DNA from: Acidisoma cellulosilyticum
GTDB taxonomy: Bacteria; Pseudomonadota; Alphaproteobacteria; Acetobacterales; Acetobacteraceae
NCBI RefSeq assembly: GCF_020621385.1
Contig: NZ_JAESVA010000014.1
Span: forward strand, 62,001-126,000
Direction: 5' to 3'
DNA length: 64,000 bases
The position numbers were made by a program, and so were the translations under genes. Shown here piece after piece: positions 43,111 to 53,098 of this stretch. The notes under the pieces were generated by a model. That model saw nothing but the letters and a program-made list of their open reading frames with translations. It searched no databases and was not told the origin of the DNA. Positions within the stretch are counted from its first letter, which is position 1. Each line of letters starts with the position of its first letter.

Positions 43111-45591
43111 GTGACGGACGTGAACAGCCTATCGAAGACAGGTCGCAGCATTGCCCTGGAACGGCGGTGGATCGGTCGATTGATGGCGACCACGATGCTG
43201 GTGATGGCGGGGGTGAGCGCCGCCTCGGCACAGACGGCCCAATCGGGCCTGGCCAATGCGACGACAGAAGCGCCATCCGCGCGCTTGTCGTTTGCGATCC
43301 CACGGCAATCGCTTGATGCCGCACTCGCCGCCTATTCGCAGGCGACCCATCTGCAGGTGCTGGTCCCGGGTGAGTTGACGCGCGGAGTTTTGTCACCGGG
43401 CGTGACGGGTAGCATGTCGGCGCAGGACGGCTTGCGGCACCTCCTCGCCGGCACTGGCCTGATGCCGACGGTCGTCAATGCGCAAACGATCTCGGTCGAG
43501 AAAATTCCAACGGATGATCCAAGCGCCATCAACCTGCCGCCGGTGCAGGTGACAGGTCATGAGGGGGTGGGTAACGGAGGCTATGGCCGCGTCTCGGGCT
43601 TTGTCGCGCATAGCAGCTCGACCGCGACCAAGACCAATACGCCGCTGATCGAGACGCCGCAGTCGGTCGTCGTCATCACCCGCGACCAGATGAATTCTCA
43701 AGGCAATGTGCAGGATATTCGGGGAATCCTGCGCTATGCGCCGGGCACCTATATCAGCGACGACAATGACGAACGCATCGAGACATTGTTGGTGCGCGGA
43801 TTTCAGCCCGACCAATATCTGGACGGGCTCAAGCTGCTGTCGGGGACCTTCTCCAGTCTGAAGGTCGATCCCTATATGCTGCAGGAAGCCGATCTTCTCG
43901 AAGGTCCGTCCTCGGTCCTGTACGGAGAGGGCTCGCCAGGCGGTCTTCTCAATATGGTCAGCAAACGCCCCACCGACGAACCCCTGCATGATGTCCAGAT
44001 TCAGGCGGGCACCGGCAATCGCTTCGAAGGGGCTTTCGATCTCAGCGGACCGCTGAACGACAGTGGCACCTTGCTCTATCGCCTGACGGGTCTGGCGCGC
44101 ACCGAGCAGCCTGACGTCAATCATATGACCGAGCAGCGCATTGACATCTCGCCGGCGCTGACCTGGCGGCCCGACGCCGATACCTCGCTGACGATATTGA
44201 CGAATTACCTGCATGATCCGAAGGGCGGCTTCTATGATCTGCTGCCCTATGAAGGCACGCTGATCCCGACCCCGACCGGCACGATTTCACAAAGCCTTTA
44301 TCCCGGCCAGCCGGATTTCTACAATCTGGACCGCGAGCAGTTTTCGGTCGGCTACGACTTTGAGCATCGCTTCAACAGCATCTGGAAAGTCAGCCAGAAC
44401 GCCCGCTACATCTACCAGAATCTTGCCTATTCGGAAGTTCAGCCGATCAGCCTGCAGGCGAACGGCCAAACGCTGAACACGGTGCCTTACGTCGATAACG
44501 AGCATGACGGCGCCTTCACTGTCGACAACGAAGCTCAGGCCAGATTCTCGACCGGCCCTCTGGCGCATACCCTGCTGCTGGGGGTCGATTATCAGCGGCA
44601 GATGCTGGATACGATGAGCCGCTACAGCAGCGCGTCGCAATACGTCATCCCGCTGGATATCAACGACCCTGACTATAACCAGACGGTTCTGGTGCCGCCC
44701 GTCAGCACCGACAACTATCAACAGCTCAATCAGATCGGGGCCTATGCGCAGGACCAGATCAAATTCGGGCGCTGGTCCTTCCTGATGGCGGGCCGAGAGG
44801 ATTGGGCCAGCACGCAGACCCAGAACTATCTGACGGGCGTGACGACCAATCAATTCGCCCGGGCCTTCACCGGCCATCTGGGTTTGACCTATCTCTTCGA
44901 CAACGGCTTCGCGCCCTATGTCAGCTATTCGACATCCTTCCAGCCGACCTCGGGCACGGATTATTCCGGTGCGGCCTTCAAGCCGACGACCGGCAAGCAG
45001 GAGGAGGTCGGCGTCAAATACCACCCGCCTGGTATCAATGCGCTCATCACCGTGGCAGCCTTCAATCTGCTGGAGGACAATGTTCTCACCACCGATCCCG
45101 ACCATGCGAATTATAATGTGCAAACCGGGCAAGTGCGGTCGCGGGGGCTGGAGATTTCCGGCGTCACCAGCCTGACCAGCGGTCTCAGCCTGCGCGCGTC
45201 CTATACGCATCTCGACAGTGACATCACCTCGGCAAATAACGGCACGCAGGGCAATCAGCTGGCGGATACGCCCAATAACATGGCCTCGATCTGGTCGGAC
45301 TATACCATCCAGAGTCACCGCTTCGCCGGTTTTGGTTTCGGTGGCGGGGTCAAATACATGGGCACAAGCTATGCCGCGAACACCAATACCTACAAAATCC
45401 CGGACTATTTTATCGTCGATACGGTCCTGCATTATGACCTGAGCGGTCTGGGCTCCGATCTCAAAGGCGCGAAACTCGCGCTCAATGCCTATAATCTTTT
45501 CAACAACCAGTATGTGTCCTACTGCTCGGCGGTGGGTTGCCGTTGGGGTGTCGGGCGCAGCGTTCTCGTGACGCTCGACTATCAGTGGTGA
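43111..45591 (+). CDS. TonB-dependent siderophore receptor with N-terminal signalling domain
   Basis: An 826-residue outer-membrane receptor. After a signal peptide (cleavage near ASAQ at about 41) comes an STN signalling domain (about 55-125), the plug domain (ETPQSVVVITRDQMNSQG) and a 22-strand beta-barrel ending in a terminal Trp. The STN domain is what FecR-type systems read. The GTG at 43111 with GAGAGGAAG upstream is preferred over the ATG at 43084. The siderophore is unknown. Its stop overlaps the next gene's GTG. Confidence 0.93.
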   Translation: MTDVNSLSKTGRSIALERRWIGRLMATTMLVMAGVSAASAQTAQSGLANATTEAPSARLSFAIPRQSLDAALAAYSQATHLQVLVPGELTRGVLSPGVTGSMSAQDGLRHLLAGTGLMPTVVNAQTISVEKIPTDDPSAINLPPVQVTGHEGVGNGGYGRVSGFVAHSSSTATKTNTPLIETPQSVVVITRDQMNSQGNVQDIRGILRYAPGTYISDDNDERIETLLVRGFQPDQYLDGLKLLSGTFSSLKVDPYMLQEADLLEGPSSVLYGEGSPGGLLNMVSKRPTDEPLHDVQIQAGTGNRFEGAFDLSGPLNDSGTLLYRLTGLARTEQPDVNHMTEQRIDISPALTWRPDADTSLTILTNYLHDPKGGFYDLLPYEGTLIPTPTGTISQSLYPGQPDFYNLDREQFSVGYDFEHRFNSIWKVSQNARYIYQNLAYSEVQPISLQANGQTLNTVPYVDNEHDGAFTVDNEAQARFSTGPLAHTLLLGVDYQRQMLDTMSRYSSASQYVIPLDINDPDYNQTVLVPPVSTDNYQQLNQIGAYAQDQIKFGRWSFLMAGREDWASTQTQNYLTGVTTNQFARAFTGHLGLTYLFDNGFAPYVSYSTSFQPTSGTDYSGAAFKPTTGKQEEVGVKYHPPGINALITVAAFNLLEDNVLTTDPDHANYNVQTGQVRSRGLEISGVTSLTSGLSLRASYTHLDSDITSANNGTQGNQLADTPNNMASIWSDYTIQSHRFAGFGFGGGVKYMGTSYAANTNTYKIPDYFIVDTVLHYDLSGLGSDLKGAKLALNAYNLFNNQYVSYCSAVGCRWGVGRSVLVTLDYQW

Positions 45592-46508
45592 GGGCTATCG
45601 GCGGGCGGCAGAGGGGCAGGGCAGGACAAGTCACCCGCCGCGATTGCCTGGCCGTCGCCGCCGTCTGGACCGTCAGCGGGGTCTGCGCGTCGGCCGCGCA
45701 GGCGGCAGTCCCCCACAGGCTTGCGGTTCTCGATTGGGGTCTGGCCGCGACGGTGCTGAGCCTGGGCGTCACACCCATCGCTGTGCCCGCCATCGCCTTC
45801 TATGATCGCAATCTGGTCGATCCCGTCATGCCGCCGGGCGTGGTCGATGTCGGATTGCTCTTCACGCCCAATTTCGAACTTCTGTTCGAACTGGCGCCGG
45901 ATCTCATTCTGATCCCGCCCGGTCTGGTGTCGGCGCGGAGTGCTCTCGCCCGTACGGGACCGGTCGCCGTCTTCAACCTCAATCCTTTCGGTGGTGAGCC
46001 CTACACGCAGGCGCGCGCGGAAACCATTCGTCTGGCGGGTGCGCTGGGCCGCGCAAGCAGTGCCACCGCATTGCTGGCGCAAACGGAAGTCAGGATCGAT
46101 CAGGCCAAAGCAAGCCTGCACGGTTACGATCGGCGACCGGTCTATGTCATCAACATGCTGGACGGTCAGCATATCCGGATATTCGGAAAGCATACGCTGT
46201 ATCAGGATGTTCTCGATCTGATGGGGGTGCGCAACGCTTGGTCGCGGCCCAGCACTTTCCTGCCGGTCGGGATAGAGGCGCTGACGGAAGTGCCGGACGC
46301 GCGGATCGTGATCGTCGCGTCCGTCGGCGATATGACAACGCCCGCGCAACTGGCGGCCAGTCCGTTCTGGTCGGCCTTGCCCAGCGTTCGCGCCGGACGC
46401 GTCCATCGGATCGGCAGCGTCTTTCCCATGGGCGGGGTCCCCTCCGCGGCGCGTTTTGCGACATTGCTTTCCGCCGCATTGCTTCAGCGAGAAACAGCCC
46501 ATGCTTGA
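45588..46508 (+). CDS. Fe-siderophore ABC substrate-binding protein (FhuD/FecB-like)
   Basis: A 306-residue periplasmic binding protein of the helical-backbone type (TroA/FecB fold). The N-terminal VTRRDCLAV resembles a Tat signal, with cleavage near AQA. The fold features PHRLAVLDWGLAATVLSLGV and the late DARIVIVASVGDM. The GTG at 45588 overlaps the receptor's TGA (GTGA); a TTG at 45537 would run inside the receptor gene. It delivers the ferric complex to the permease gene that overlaps its end. Confidence 0.88.
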   Translation: MRAIGGRQRGRAGQVTRRDCLAVAAVWTVSGVCASAAQAAVPHRLAVLDWGLAATVLSLGVTPIAVPAIAFYDRNLVDPVMPPGVVDVGLLFTPNFELLFELAPDLILIPPGLVSARSALARTGPVAVFNLNPFGGEPYTQARAETIRLAGALGRASSATALLAQTEVRIDQAKASLHGYDRRPVYVINMLDGQHIRIFGKHTLYQDVLDLMGVRNAWSRPSTFLPVGIEALTEVPDARIVIVASVGDMTTPAQLAASPFWSALPSVRAGRVHRIGSVFPMGGVPSAARFATLLSAALLQRETAHA

Positions 46509-48513
46509 TCGTCAGGCCGTGAACGGGCGTCGCTCTTTTCCGATGCGGCCGCATTATCTCGCTTTGGTCCTGGCCGGCGCCGCCGCGTTCATGACCCTGT
46601 GGATAGTGCAGCATCTCCTGCCGCCCGCCCAATGGTGGCAGGCGGTCTTTCATCCCGCGCGCCAGGACCTGGCGCAGATTGACGTGCATTTCGCGGTCAT
46701 GCCGCGTCTCTGCCTGGCTTTGCTGGCCGGTGGGGCTTTGGGGCTTGCGGGCGTCATCTTTCAGCAGGTGCTTCGCAACCCGATGGCCGAGCCTGCGACA
46801 TTGGGCGTATCGGCCGGCGCCTATCTCGCCCTCAGCCTCGCGGCGATTTGGCTGCCCGGCCTGTCCGGCAGCAGCCGGCAGGCGGTCGCCCTCCTGGGCG
46901 CGGTCGCGGCCATGGCCATCGTTCTCGGCCTGTCCTGGCGAAAAGGATTGTCGCCGCTGGCCCTTATCCTCGCGGGGCTGATCGTCGGCCTTTATTGCGG
47001 CGCCTTCAATACGGCTCTGATCCTCTTCCAGGACAAGCTGCGCACTCTCACCTTATGGGGCAGCGGCTCCTTGGACGGTCAGGATTGGCTGGGGGTGAGG
47101 GACCTCGCCTCGCAATCCGCGCTTGTCGTTGTCTTGCTTTTTGTCTTGCGAAGACCCCTCAACCTTCTGGGTCTGGAGGATGCCGGTGCCAGCAGCCTCG
47201 GTCTCTCCCTGCAGCGCGCGCGCATGATCGTGCTTGCTTTGGCGGTCATTCTCAGCGCGGCCGTCGTCAGCACGGTCGGTGTCATCAGTTTCATCGGCAT
47301 CGGCGCCCCCATGCTGGCCCGCATGGCGGGCGCGCGGACCCTGGGACAGCGTCTGCTATGGTCCGCGCTGATCGGTGCCACGCTTCTGTGGTTTGCCGAT
47401 GATTGTCTGCAAGTCATCGACGGCGCGCTGCATGTCTCCATCCCGACCGGCGCGGCGGCGGCCTTGTTCGGCGGGCCGATCCTTCTGTTCCTCCTGCCGC
47501 GGATGCGCCAAATGTCGCGCCCGGTGCTGTCCGGCGGCGGCCGTGGTTTTGACCGGCGCACCCGCGCGCCTTTGCGCGGCATTCTCGTGCTGGTTGCTTG
47601 TCTGGTCGGCGCGGTTCTGGTCTCGCTCGCATTCGGCAAGGGGATTTCCGGCTGGCAGTGGAGCGGTTGGCGGCAGATGCAGGCTCTGTCGTTCTGGAGA
47701 GGACCGCCGATGGTCGCGGCTGCCGCCGCCGGGGCCATGCTGGCCGTGGCGGGCAGCCTGCTGCAGAGGCTCACCGGCAATCCCATGGCAAGCCCGGAAG
47801 TGCTCGGCGTCAGCACGGGCGCGGCGCTCGGCGTCATCGCCCTTGTCCTGATCGCGCCAGGCTTCGGCCGTCCCGTCCAAATCCTCGCGTCCGGCGGCGG
47901 CGCGACCGTCGCGCTCGGGCTCATGCTATTATGGGGTCGACGATCCGGCTTCGCGCCGGATCAGATGCTCCTCGGCGGCGTGACGCTGGCCATGGCCTTT
48001 ACCGGCATCCTGGCCGTGCTGCTGGCCAGCGGCGATCCACGGATGATCGGTCTGCTCGCTTGGATATCGGGATCGACCTACCTCGTCCGCTGGCCGGACG
48101 CCCTCTCGGCCTGCCTCATCGGCGGCGTCCTGGCCTTGGCGGTGCCGGTGCAACGCCGCTGGCTGGAGATCCTACCGCTCGGTGACGGTCTCGCCCGCTC
48201 GCTGGGCACGCCTTTGGCGTCCAGCCGCCTGGCGATCCTCCTCGTCGCGTCCTGCTTCACCGGTATCGCGACGCTTGTCGTGGGGCCGCTGAGTTTCGTC
48301 GGTCTGATGGCCCCGCATATGGCGCGGTCGTTTTGTCAAAGCCGCCCGCTGCCGCAACTTGTCGCCAGTGCAATTCTCGGTGCCCTCATCATGGTCCTGG
48401 CGAATTGGGCGGGGCGGGTTCTCCTCTTTCCCAATCAGATGCCGGCAGGATTGGTCGCGACATTGCTCGGTGGCACCTATCTCATGATCCAGCTTGCGCG
48501 ACGCCCAAGGTGA
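46501..48513 (+). CDS. fhuB: Fused double FecCD permease, FhuB type
   Basis: A 670-residue protein made of two FecCD permease halves (about 15-335 and 355-668), each with its own copy of the conserved GGALGLAGVIFQQVLRNPMA-like motif (second: GSLLQRLTGNPMASPEVLGV). About 18-20 transmembrane helices are expected. This layout is that of FhuB, which moves hydroxamate siderophores. It overlaps the binding-protein gene by 8 bases. No ATPase gene follows: the next gene runs in the opposite direction. Confidence 0.92.
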   Translation: MLDRQAVNGRRSFPMRPHYLALVLAGAAAFMTLWIVQHLLPPAQWWQAVFHPARQDLAQIDVHFAVMPRLCLALLAGGALGLAGVIFQQVLRNPMAEPATLGVSAGAYLALSLAAIWLPGLSGSSRQAVALLGAVAAMAIVLGLSWRKGLSPLALILAGLIVGLYCGAFNTALILFQDKLRTLTLWGSGSLDGQDWLGVRDLASQSALVVVLLFVLRRPLNLLGLEDAGASSLGLSLQRARMIVLALAVILSAAVVSTVGVISFIGIGAPMLARMAGARTLGQRLLWSALIGATLLWFADDCLQVIDGALHVSIPTGAAAALFGGPILLFLLPRMRQMSRPVLSGGGRGFDRRTRAPLRGILVLVACLVGAVLVSLAFGKGISGWQWSGWRQMQALSFWRGPPMVAAAAAGAMLAVAGSLLQRLTGNPMASPEVLGVSTGAALGVIALVLIAPGFGRPVQILASGGGATVALGLMLLWGRRSGFAPDQMLLGGVTLAMAFTGILAVLLASGDPRMIGLLAWISGSTYLVRWPDALSACLIGGVLALAVPVQRRWLEILPLGDGLARSLGTPLASSRLAILLVASCFTGIATLVVGPLSFVGLMAPHMARSFCQSRPLPQLVASAILGALIMVLANWAGRVLLFPNQMPAGLVATLLGGTYLMIQLARRPR

Positions 48514-48530
48514 CGGAGCAGCGTCTGGCG

Positions 48531-49784
48531 TCAGGACAGCGGCTCGACCCCTTGGCCGCCTTTCAAAATGAAACTTGGGCGTTGCAGAACGGCAATATCG
48601 TCCAGCGGATTGCCCGCGACCGCGATGATATCGGCAAGTTTTCTGACCTCGATCGATCCCGTCTGTTCGGCAATGCCCAAGGCCTCGGCTGCGATGGTCG
48701 TGCCGGCCTTTATCGCATCCGCTGGCCGCATGCCCCAGGCGACCGCCAGTTCGAACTCCTTCGCAGCGACCGCCAGGGGATGGGTCGGTTCGCCGACAAG
48801 ATCGGTGCCGAGCGCGTAACGGATGCCGGCGGCATAGCCCAGCGTGAAGTCATGCCGCATCGCGGCCCAATGCCGCTCATAGGCGTCGATTTCCCATTGC
48901 GGGTAATGGAACGGCGCATAGGCCGCGCGGTGGAAGAACAGTTGCGCGATCGTCGTGACGACGATCTTGCCGCTATCGACCAGCCTCTGCCGCGTCTCCG
49001 CCGTGATGCCGTAACCGTGTTCGATGATATCCACACCACCGTCCAGCGCCAGTCTGACGGGCGCATCGCCAATGCAATGCGCGCTGACCTTCAGGCCATT
49101 GCGATGCGCTTCGTCGGTCGCGGCCTGAACCTCCTCCAGACTATAGGCGGTGACTTGCCGATAGGGATCGTCGCCCCAGGCGTGATAGCGATCCCCCACA
49201 CCGCCTTTCGACAGGCCGAGCTTGATGAAGTCGGCGCCTACGCGCACCCGCGTGCGGACAGCGTTGCGGACACCGTCAATACCATCGGCGACCAGCCCGC
49301 GTTCCTTAGCCAGGCTGAGCGGCGTCGGTCCGCTGTCCCAGGTGCCGGAGGTCGAGCAGATGAATTCTCCGGCGGCGACAAGACGCGGCCCCGGCACATG
49401 CCCTTCCGCGATGGCGCGGCGCAGATCCGGCCCGATTGATGAGCCAAGGCAGCGGGCGGAGGTGAAGCCCGCCTGCAGCAGCCGGCGCAACTCCCCGGCG
49501 GCGCGCAGCGCGCGATAGGCCTCGCGCTCGATCAGCAAAGCGCCGAGGCCGGTGCTGGGCAGGCCGAATGTATGCATATGCGCGTCGATCAGGCCCGGCA
49601 GCAAGGTTGCGTCGCCAAGGTCGATCACCTGCTGTCCGTCGGACGGCGGCAGGTCAGCGTCAGGCCCGACGGCAAGGATCCGGTCACCGTCGATCAGGAC
49701 AGCGGCATTCAGCAGCAGGTCGCTGCCCTTGCCATCAAGCAGACGCGCGGCACGAAGACGAAGCATGGGTTTTGTCTCGGACAT
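48531..49784 (-). CDS. Amidohydrolase family protein (imidazolonepropionase/prolidase-like)
   Basis: A 417-residue TIM-barrel amidohydrolase with HMH in GLIDAHMHTFG (about 62-64), a likely carboxylated Lys in FIKLGLSKGG (about 183), His in SAHCIGD, His in IEHGYG and Asp in LGTDLVG, so a binuclear metal site is likely. Relatives cleave dipeptides or N-acyl and lactam substrates. The ATG at 49784 is chosen over 49802. It is divergent from the ROK regulator and ends 17 bases from fhuB (convergent). Substrate unknown. Confidence 0.87.
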   Translation of the reverse strand: MSETKPMLRLRAARLLDGKGSDLLLNAAVLIDGDRILAVGPDADLPPSDGQQVIDLGDATLLPGLIDAHMHTFGLPSTGLGALLIEREAYRALRAAGELRRLLQAGFTSARCLGSSIGPDLRRAIAEGHVPGPRLVAAGEFICSTSGTWDSGPTPLSLAKERGLVADGIDGVRNAVRTRVRVGADFIKLGLSKGGVGDRYHAWGDDPYRQVTAYSLEEVQAATDEAHRNGLKVSAHCIGDAPVRLALDGGVDIIEHGYGITAETRQRLVDSGKIVVTTIAQLFFHRAAYAPFHYPQWEIDAYERHWAAMRHDFTLGYAAGIRYALGTDLVGEPTHPLAVAAKEFELAVAWGMRPADAIKAGTTIAAEALGIAEQTGSIEVRKLADIIAVAGNPLDDIAVLQRPSFILKGGQGVEPLS

Positions 49785-49790
49785 TTGTTT

Positions 49791-49810
49791 AAAATAAAAC
49801 AAACTATTTT
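49791..49810. promoter_or_regulatory. AT-rich inverted repeat between amidohydrolase and ROK genes
   Basis: AAAATA (49791-49796) and TATTTT (49805-49810) face each other across eight bases in a very AT-rich divergent region, just upstream of the amidohydrolase start. ROK repressors often bind such A/T palindromes, so it is a candidate operator for the regulator at 49891. Confidence 0.35.
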
Positions 49811-49890
49811 GTGGTTATGTTTATAGTTGACTGAATTCTTGCCCCCATGGCAAGAGGCTGATCAAGAATTGATGGGGAGACGGACGTCGA

Positions 49891-51099
49891 ATGACGTCGC
49901 CGAAATTGCGCTTAAGGGCGCGGGTTCTTGATGCATTGCAGCAATTCGGACCGCGGTCCCGTGCTGATCTGGCAAGGGAGCTGGGGATTTCGCGCGCGAC
50001 GGCGGCGGCGGCGGTCAAGGATCTATTGGCCGCGCAACTGGTGGAAGACGGGATGGACGCAGACGCCCAGCCCGTGCGGATCGGCCGCCCCGGTTCGCCG
50101 GTTCGTATCAGGACCGAGGCCGCTTATCTGATCGGGATCGATTTCGGCCGCTTGACCTTGCGGATCGGCATCTTTGATCTGGCCTATCAGGCGATACGCG
50201 AAGAAGCTTGGGCTTTCGATATCGATGCGCCGGCCGAGGCAGCGCTTGACCGTGCGGCCGAACATGTCGAAGCGATGATCACCGCGGCCGGCATCGCGCG
50301 TGACAAAATCCGCGCTGTCGGCGTCGGCGTGCCCGGGCCGGTCGATGCCGCCACCGGCATGCTGCATGCGGGCTCCATCCTGGCCAGTTGGGTCGGCACG
50401 GATGTGCCCGGTGGTCTCGCAAGGCGTTTGGATCTCCCCGTCTATATGGATAATGACGCCAATCTCGGTGCCTTGGCTGAGATGACCTTCGGCGGCGCGA
50501 AAACCGCCAAGGTCGCGCTGTATGTGCTGCTCTCGGTCGGCGTCGGCCTCGGTATCGTCATCAACGGCCGCGTGTTCCGCGGTGCCAGCGGTATCGCCGG
50601 CGAACTCGGCCATGTCGTGACGGATGAGCGCGGCGCGATCTGTCGCTGCGGCAGTCGCGGCTGTCTGGAAGCGCAGGTCTCGGTCAATGCTTTGCGCAAT
50701 GCGCTGCAGGTGTCGCTCGGTCAGATCACGACCGATGACATGCTGCGTCTGGCGGCGGAAGGTCATATCGGCGCCGGCCGTGTGGTGGCGGATGCCGGCG
50801 CCATGGTCGGACGTGCGGTCGGCGATCTTTGCAACTATTTCAATCCGGATGTCGTTCTTGTTGGCGGCGAATTGATGCGCGCCGGGTCAGTGCTGCTCAA
50901 TCCGCTGCGCGACGCCATGCAACGCTTTTCGATCGCGCGCGCGACCGAGCATGTGCGGATCGCACCCGGCGCTTTGGGCGAACGCGCGGAGCTTCTGGGC
51001 ACGCTGCTGTTCGCGAGCGAGAAGGCGAGGCAAAATCCGTCTAGGCCGACGGCACGCCCAGCTCAGACCGAAAATCCGTCATGCGAAAGAACCATCTGA
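49891..51099 (+). CDS. ROK family transcriptional regulator
   Basis: A 402-residue NagC/Mlc-type protein with an N-terminal winged helix (SRADLARELGISRATAAAAV, about 23-42) and a ROK domain. The zinc motif is CRCGSRGCLEAQ (about 251-262), and GHVVTDERG precedes it. Such regulators sense sugars or their phosphates. It heads the permease/binding-protein/ATPase operon, and its TGA overlaps the permease ATG (TGATG). It probably controls that importer and the divergent amidohydrolase gene. Confidence 0.92.
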   Translation: MTSPKLRLRARVLDALQQFGPRSRADLARELGISRATAAAAVKDLLAAQLVEDGMDADAQPVRIGRPGSPVRIRTEAAYLIGIDFGRLTLRIGIFDLAYQAIREEAWAFDIDAPAEAALDRAAEHVEAMITAAGIARDKIRAVGVGVPGPVDAATGMLHAGSILASWVGTDVPGGLARRLDLPVYMDNDANLGALAEMTFGGAKTAKVALYVLLSVGVGLGIVINGRVFRGASGIAGELGHVVTDERGAICRCGSRGCLEAQVSVNALRNALQVSLGQITTDDMLRLAAEGHIGAGRVVADAGAMVGRAVGDLCNYFNPDVVLVGGELMRAGSVLLNPLRDAMQRFSIARATEHVRIAPGALGERAELLGTLLFASEKARQNPSRPTARPAQTENPSCERTI

Positions 51100-52082
51100 T
51101 GGCGTCAGTAACAGTCGAAAGATCCGGGGTCCTTGGGACGATGCGCGCGGCCTGGGCGGCGATGGGCAATTTTGCGCTGCTCGGCATCTTCGTGGGGCTG
51201 CTGGTGGTATTCTCGCTCACCGTTCCGCATTTCGCGACCCTGGCCAATCTATCTAATGTGCTGCAGCGCAACTCCATCATCGGTATCGTCGCCTGCGGCA
51301 TGCTGCTGATGATCATCCTGGCGGGGTTCGATCTCTCGGTTGGCGCGGTCGGTGCCATGTCATCCGTCGTCGCAGCCGCGCTGATCGTCCATGTCTCCAT
51401 GGTCGCGGGCATCGCCGCCGGCTTGGTGCTTGGCCTCATCGTCGGTCTTTTCAACGGATTCTGCATCGCCAAGATCGGCATCAATGCCTTTGTCGCGACA
51501 TTGGCGACGCAGGTTCTCGTCACCGGTTTTCTGTTCGTGGCGACGGCCGCGCAGCCGGTCTACGGCGTGCCGGAGGCATTTACCTTTGTCGGGCTGGGCA
51601 AGATCGGGCCGCTGCCCGTGCCGACGCTGATCTTCGCGGTGGTCGCTGTTCTGATCTGGGCGCTTCTGCGTTTCACGACCTTCGGCCATTACATCTATAT
51701 CGTCGGCGGCAATCGCACGGCGGCGCGCCTTGCCGGCATCAATGTCGATCGGGTGACGATCGCGACCTATGGCATCGGCGGTCTTCTGGCCGGTGTTGCC
51801 GGCATCGTCCTGCTGGGTGAGACGACGATCGGCCAGCCGGCGAGCGCGACCGACTGGCCGTTGAGCGCCATCGCCGCCGTCGTCGTAGGCGGCGTGCCGC
51901 TTAGCGGCGGTGTCGGGCGTGTCGGCGGCGCGGTTCTGGGCACGCTGCTGCTCGGCATCATCGCGAATGCGCTCAATCTTCTGGGCATTTCGCCTTTCTG
52001 GCAGCCGGCGGTGACAGGCGCTGTCATCCTCGTCGCTGTCGGCCTCGATTCCTACCAACGTCGCCAGCGTGAGCGGCGGTAA
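51099..52082 (+). CDS. Sugar-type ABC importer permease (system 3)
   Basis: A 327-residue RbsC-like permease with about eight to ten hydrophobic segments, MIILAGFDLSVGAVGAMSSV at about 68-87 and the late VGGVPLSGGVGRVGGAVLG. The start is ATG 51099 (coupled to the ROK stop) or 51081. It is the only permease gene of this importer, so a homodimer is likely. Confidence 0.92.
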   Translation: MASVTVERSGVLGTMRAAWAAMGNFALLGIFVGLLVVFSLTVPHFATLANLSNVLQRNSIIGIVACGMLLMIILAGFDLSVGAVGAMSSVVAAALIVHVSMVAGIAAGLVLGLIVGLFNGFCIAKIGINAFVATLATQVLVTGFLFVATAAQPVYGVPEAFTFVGLGKIGPLPVPTLIFAVVAVLIWALLRFTTFGHYIYIVGGNRTAARLAGINVDRVTIATYGIGGLLAGVAGIVLLGETTIGQPASATDWPLSAIAAVVVGGVPLSGGVGRVGGAVLGTLLLGIIANALNLLGISPFWQPAVTGAVILVAVGLDSYQRRQRERR

Positions 52083-52110
52083 CGTCAAACAACCCAAACT
52101 GGAGGAAACC

Positions 52111-53067
52111 ATGACAAACGTACAGCGGCGTGTCGTGCTCGGCGGTCTGGCGGCCACGGGTATTCTGGGGCTGAGCGGGCGCGCTTTCGCGGCCAAGCGC
52201 CATATCGGCTTCATGATCTGGAACACCTCGGTTCCGTTCTATTCGAACCTGATCAAGCTGGCGAAGGAGACGGCGGCCGCGAATAATGTGGCGCTTGATA
52301 TCCAAAGCGGCAACGGCGATCTATCCGCGCAGATCTCGGTCGTTGAGCAGTTCATCGCCCAGCAAGTCGATTTGATCCTGATCGCGCCGAGCGATCCGCG
52401 CGGCATCGTGCCCGTCATCCGGCAGGCCAATGCCGCCAATATCCCGGTGATGGCGGTCAATACCAAGGCGGATACCAGCACGGGCGCCAAAGTCATCACC
52501 TATATCGGGGTGGATGATTATGTCTTCGGTCAGCGGCAGGGTGATCTTCTGGCCCAGGCCGTGGGGGAGAAGGCCAAGGTTGCCTATATCCTCGGCAAGC
52601 TTGGCACATCCGCGCAGCTGGCGCGCGAGGCCGGGTTGATGGATACGTTGAAGAAGCATCCCGGCATTACCATCGTCGGGCGTCAGGCGGCCGATTGGGA
52701 CAATGCCAAAGCGCTCGGCATCACGCAGGATTTCCTCAGCCGCTATCCGCAGGGAACGCTGGATGCGATCATCGACCAAGGGCCGGAAGGCGTGAACGGC
52801 GCGGTCTTCGCCGCGCGCAGCGGTCGCACGGATGTGAAATTCATCATGGGCGATTATCCGGCCGATGTGCGCAATGCCATTATGCAAGGCACTGTCTACG
52901 GCACGGTCGATCAGGATCCCGCGCCGCAGGGAAAGTTCGCCATTCTCGATGCGGTCGCCTGGCTGGACGGCAAACAGTCCCAGGTGCCGCAGCCCAATCA
53001 CTATCTGCCGCTGCCGATCATCACCAAATCCAATGTCGCCTCCATGCCCGCGGCCTGGGGCGGCTAA
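52111..53067 (+). CDS. Sugar-type ABC importer substrate-binding protein (system 3)
   Basis: A 318-residue RbsB-like periplasmic protein. The N-terminus has a twin-arginine-like signal (QRRVVLGGLAATG, cleavage after AFA at about 29). Core features are FMIWNTSVPFYSNLIKLAKE and ILIAPSDPRGIVPVIRQA-type strands. The ATG at 52111 has GGAGGA upstream. Order permease, binding protein, ATPase is unusual compared with the two systems at 12.9-27.4 kb. The ligand is unknown. Confidence 0.92.
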   Translation: MTNVQRRVVLGGLAATGILGLSGRAFAAKRHIGFMIWNTSVPFYSNLIKLAKETAAANNVALDIQSGNGDLSAQISVVEQFIAQQVDLILIAPSDPRGIVPVIRQANAANIPVMAVNTKADTSTGAKVITYIGVDDYVFGQRQGDLLAQAVGEKAKVAYILGKLGTSAQLAREAGLMDTLKKHPGITIVGRQAADWDNAKALGITQDFLSRYPQGTLDAIIDQGPEGVNGAVFAARSGRTDVKFIMGDYPADVRNAIMQGTVYGTVDQDPAPQGKFAILDAVAWLDGKQSQVPQPNHYLPLPIITKSNVASMPAAWGG

Positions 53068-53098
53068 GCGCAGGCGTCAGGGTTTAAAGGATAGCGCC

